From assembly GCA_051747505.1 (NCBI GenBank), contig JBNJGE010000186.1, positions 1-6,829 on the forward strand: a DNA stretch of 6,829 nucleotides, written 5' to 3'. The notes under the pieces were generated by a model that made no database searches, was not told the origin of the DNA, and saw only the letters and a program-made list of their open reading frames with translations. This document shows positions 5,748 to 6,829 of the stretch, piece after piece. A program made the position numbers and the translations under genes. Origin of the DNA: Albimonas sp051747505. Lineage in GTDB: Bacteria > Pseudomonadota > Alphaproteobacteria > Rhodobacterales > Rhodobacteraceae. How positions within the stretch are numbered: position 1 is the stretch's first letter; each line of letters begins with the position of its first letter.

Positions 5748-6829
5748 TCAAGCGCGGCGGGGACGCAGGGAGGCGGCGAAGACCGCCAGCGACGCGGCGA
5801 TGCCGATGGCCGAGGCCCAGGGGAGGGGGGCGGCGCCGGCGGCCTGATGAACGAGGCCCGCGATCGTCGCCCCGACGGACATGCCCAGATAGACGGCCGA
5901 GGAGTTGAGGGCGAGGGCCATCGGCGCGCGCTCGCCCGCGAGGCCGGCCAGGCGGCTCTGCAGCGGGGCCATGTACATCAGGCCGAACAGCGCCCAGACG
6001 AAGAGCACGGCGAGGGAGAGCTGCGGCAGGGGCGCGGTGAAGGGCAGCGCCAGGGTCGCCGCGAGCGTGCCGAGCAGGCAGAGGGCGATGGTGCGGGCGT
6101 CGCCGAGGCGGCGCCCGACCAGCGAGGAGAGGGCGTTGCCCGTCACGCCGCCGAGGCCGAAGAGGAAGAGCGCAGGCGGGATCAGGGCGGCGGGGGCGCC
6201 GGCGACCTCGGCCAGCCAGACGGCGATCAGGGCGTAGGTGCAGAACTGGCCGGCGATCTGCACGCCGGTGGTGGCGATGGCGAGCGCGAGCCGCCGGTCG
6301 CGCAGCACGCCGAGCAGGGTGGCGAGCGAGGCGGGCGCGCCGCGGTTCTCGCCCGGCACGAGCCGCAGGGCGGCGGCGGCGGCGAGCAGGGCGCCGAGGC
6401 CCATGGCCGCCCAGGCCCAGCGCCAGCCCAGCGTCTGGGCGAGGAAGCTGGCGAGCGGCAGGCCAAGCACGGAGCTGACCGTGATGCCGCCGAAGACGAT
6501 CGCGAGCGCGCGGGCGCGGCGCTCGGGCGCCACGAGGCTGGCGGCGGCGGCGCTCAGCGAAGGGCCGACGACGCCGGCGCCCAGGGCCATCAGCACGCGG
6601 GCGGCGACGACGGTGGCGTAGTCGCGGGCCAGGGCGGAGACGGCGCAGCCCAGCGCCAGCGCCGCGAGGCCGGCGGCGATGACGGCGCGGCGGGGAAGGT
6701 GGCCGATGACCGTCTGCGAAAGAGGTGCGGAGACGGCGTAGATCAGCGCGAAGACCGTGACCAGCGCGGCGATGGCGGCGGCGGAGACGCCCAGCGCGCC
6801 GCGCATCTCCTCGACCATGCCCACGGCGC
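5748..6829 (-). CDS. MFS transporter, DHA1 / AraJ-like, N-terminus outside the window
   Basis: About 360 residues are visible and the frame stays open to the right edge. The GTG at 6824 is probably internal because the first transmembrane helix is missing: the visible part begins at MVEEMRGALGVSAAA, the loop after helix 1 in DHA1 carriers. Helices then run to the end. ARVLMALGAGVVGPSLSA (75-92 counted from 6824) is helix 4 with its conserved Arg. PERRARALAIVFGGITVSSV (100-119) followed by LGLPLASFLAQTLGWRWAW is the typical helix 5 region of AraJ-like sugar or drug efflux permeases. The C-terminal half keeps six helices with a short basic end (RPRRA). It probably exports a small compound by proton antiport; the substrate is unknown. 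It may share a transcript with the thioredoxin-HAD pair, 60 bases downstream. Confidence 0.9.
   Translation of the reverse strand, partial: AVGMVEEMRGALGVSAAAIAALVTVFALIYAVSAPLSQTVIGHLPRRAVIAAGLAALALGCAVSALARDYATVVAARVLMALGAGVVGPSLSAAAASLVAPERRARALAIVFGGITVSSVLGLPLASFLAQTLGWRWAWAAMGLGALLAAAAALRLVPGENRGAPASLATLLGVLRDRRLALAIATTGVQIAGQFCTYALIAVWLAEVAGAPAALIPPALFLFGLGGVTGNALSSLVGRRLGDARTIALCLLGTLAATLALPFTAPLPQLSLAVLFVWALFGLMYMAPLQSRLAGLAGERAPMALALNSSAVYLGMSVGATIAGLVHQAAGAAPLPWASAIGIAASLAVFAASLRPRRA

Noticed and set aside
1..6829. Mobile element, CRISPR, defence island or biosynthetic cluster
   Set aside because: No long direct or terminal inverted repeats, no transposase or integrase, no spacer array; composition is even across the genes and all families are housekeeping or common accessory types.

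Overview
The window is a very G+C-rich stretch of ordinary chromosomal DNA from an alphaproteobacterium, most likely of the Rhodobacterales. The SdhB sequence closely resembles Rhodobacter-type SdhB. A small DUF1127 protein, PRX-like thioredoxin and Gph-type HAD genes, and GC-biased codon use throughout agree with this. I cannot name the genus from the sequence. No tRNA, rRNA, insertion sequence, phage gene, CRISPR array or origin is visible.

Layout, left to right. Positions 1-345 (+) hold the 3' part of a SAM-dependent methyltransferase. It is followed after 39 bases by sdhB (385-1164, +), the iron-sulfur subunit of succinate dehydrogenase. A GC hairpin (1186-1221) separates sdhB from a convergent, probably exported histidine phosphatase (1226-1795, -). 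A 102-base divergent spacer leads to an Ada-like transcription factor/DNA alkyltransferase (1898-2779, +), which ends in a strong hairpin (2782-2816). Next is a convergent DUF1127 small protein (2839-3054, -). A 198-base divergent spacer with the only AT-rich pocket of the window precedes an MFS_3-type exporter (3253-4458, +).

The right third lies on the minus strand. Read in transcription order, it starts with a DHA1-type MFS transporter cut by the window's right edge (6829-5748). A thioredoxin/peroxiredoxin-like protein follows (5687-5133). A Gph-type HAD phosphatase (5136-4462) overlaps that gene by four bases and ends three bases from the stop of the convergent MFS_3 gene.

The genes form several small transcription units on alternating strands, not one pathway. 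Two groupings suggest cooperation: methyltransferase-sdhB at the left edge, where the rest of the sdh operon may lie outside the window, and the translationally coupled thioredoxin-HAD pair. I see no convincing sign of a new multi-gene system. The points that deserve a second look are the methyltransferase next to sdhB, the coupled redox/HAD pair, the Ada variant without the N-terminal methyl-sensor domain, and the DUF1127 leader region.
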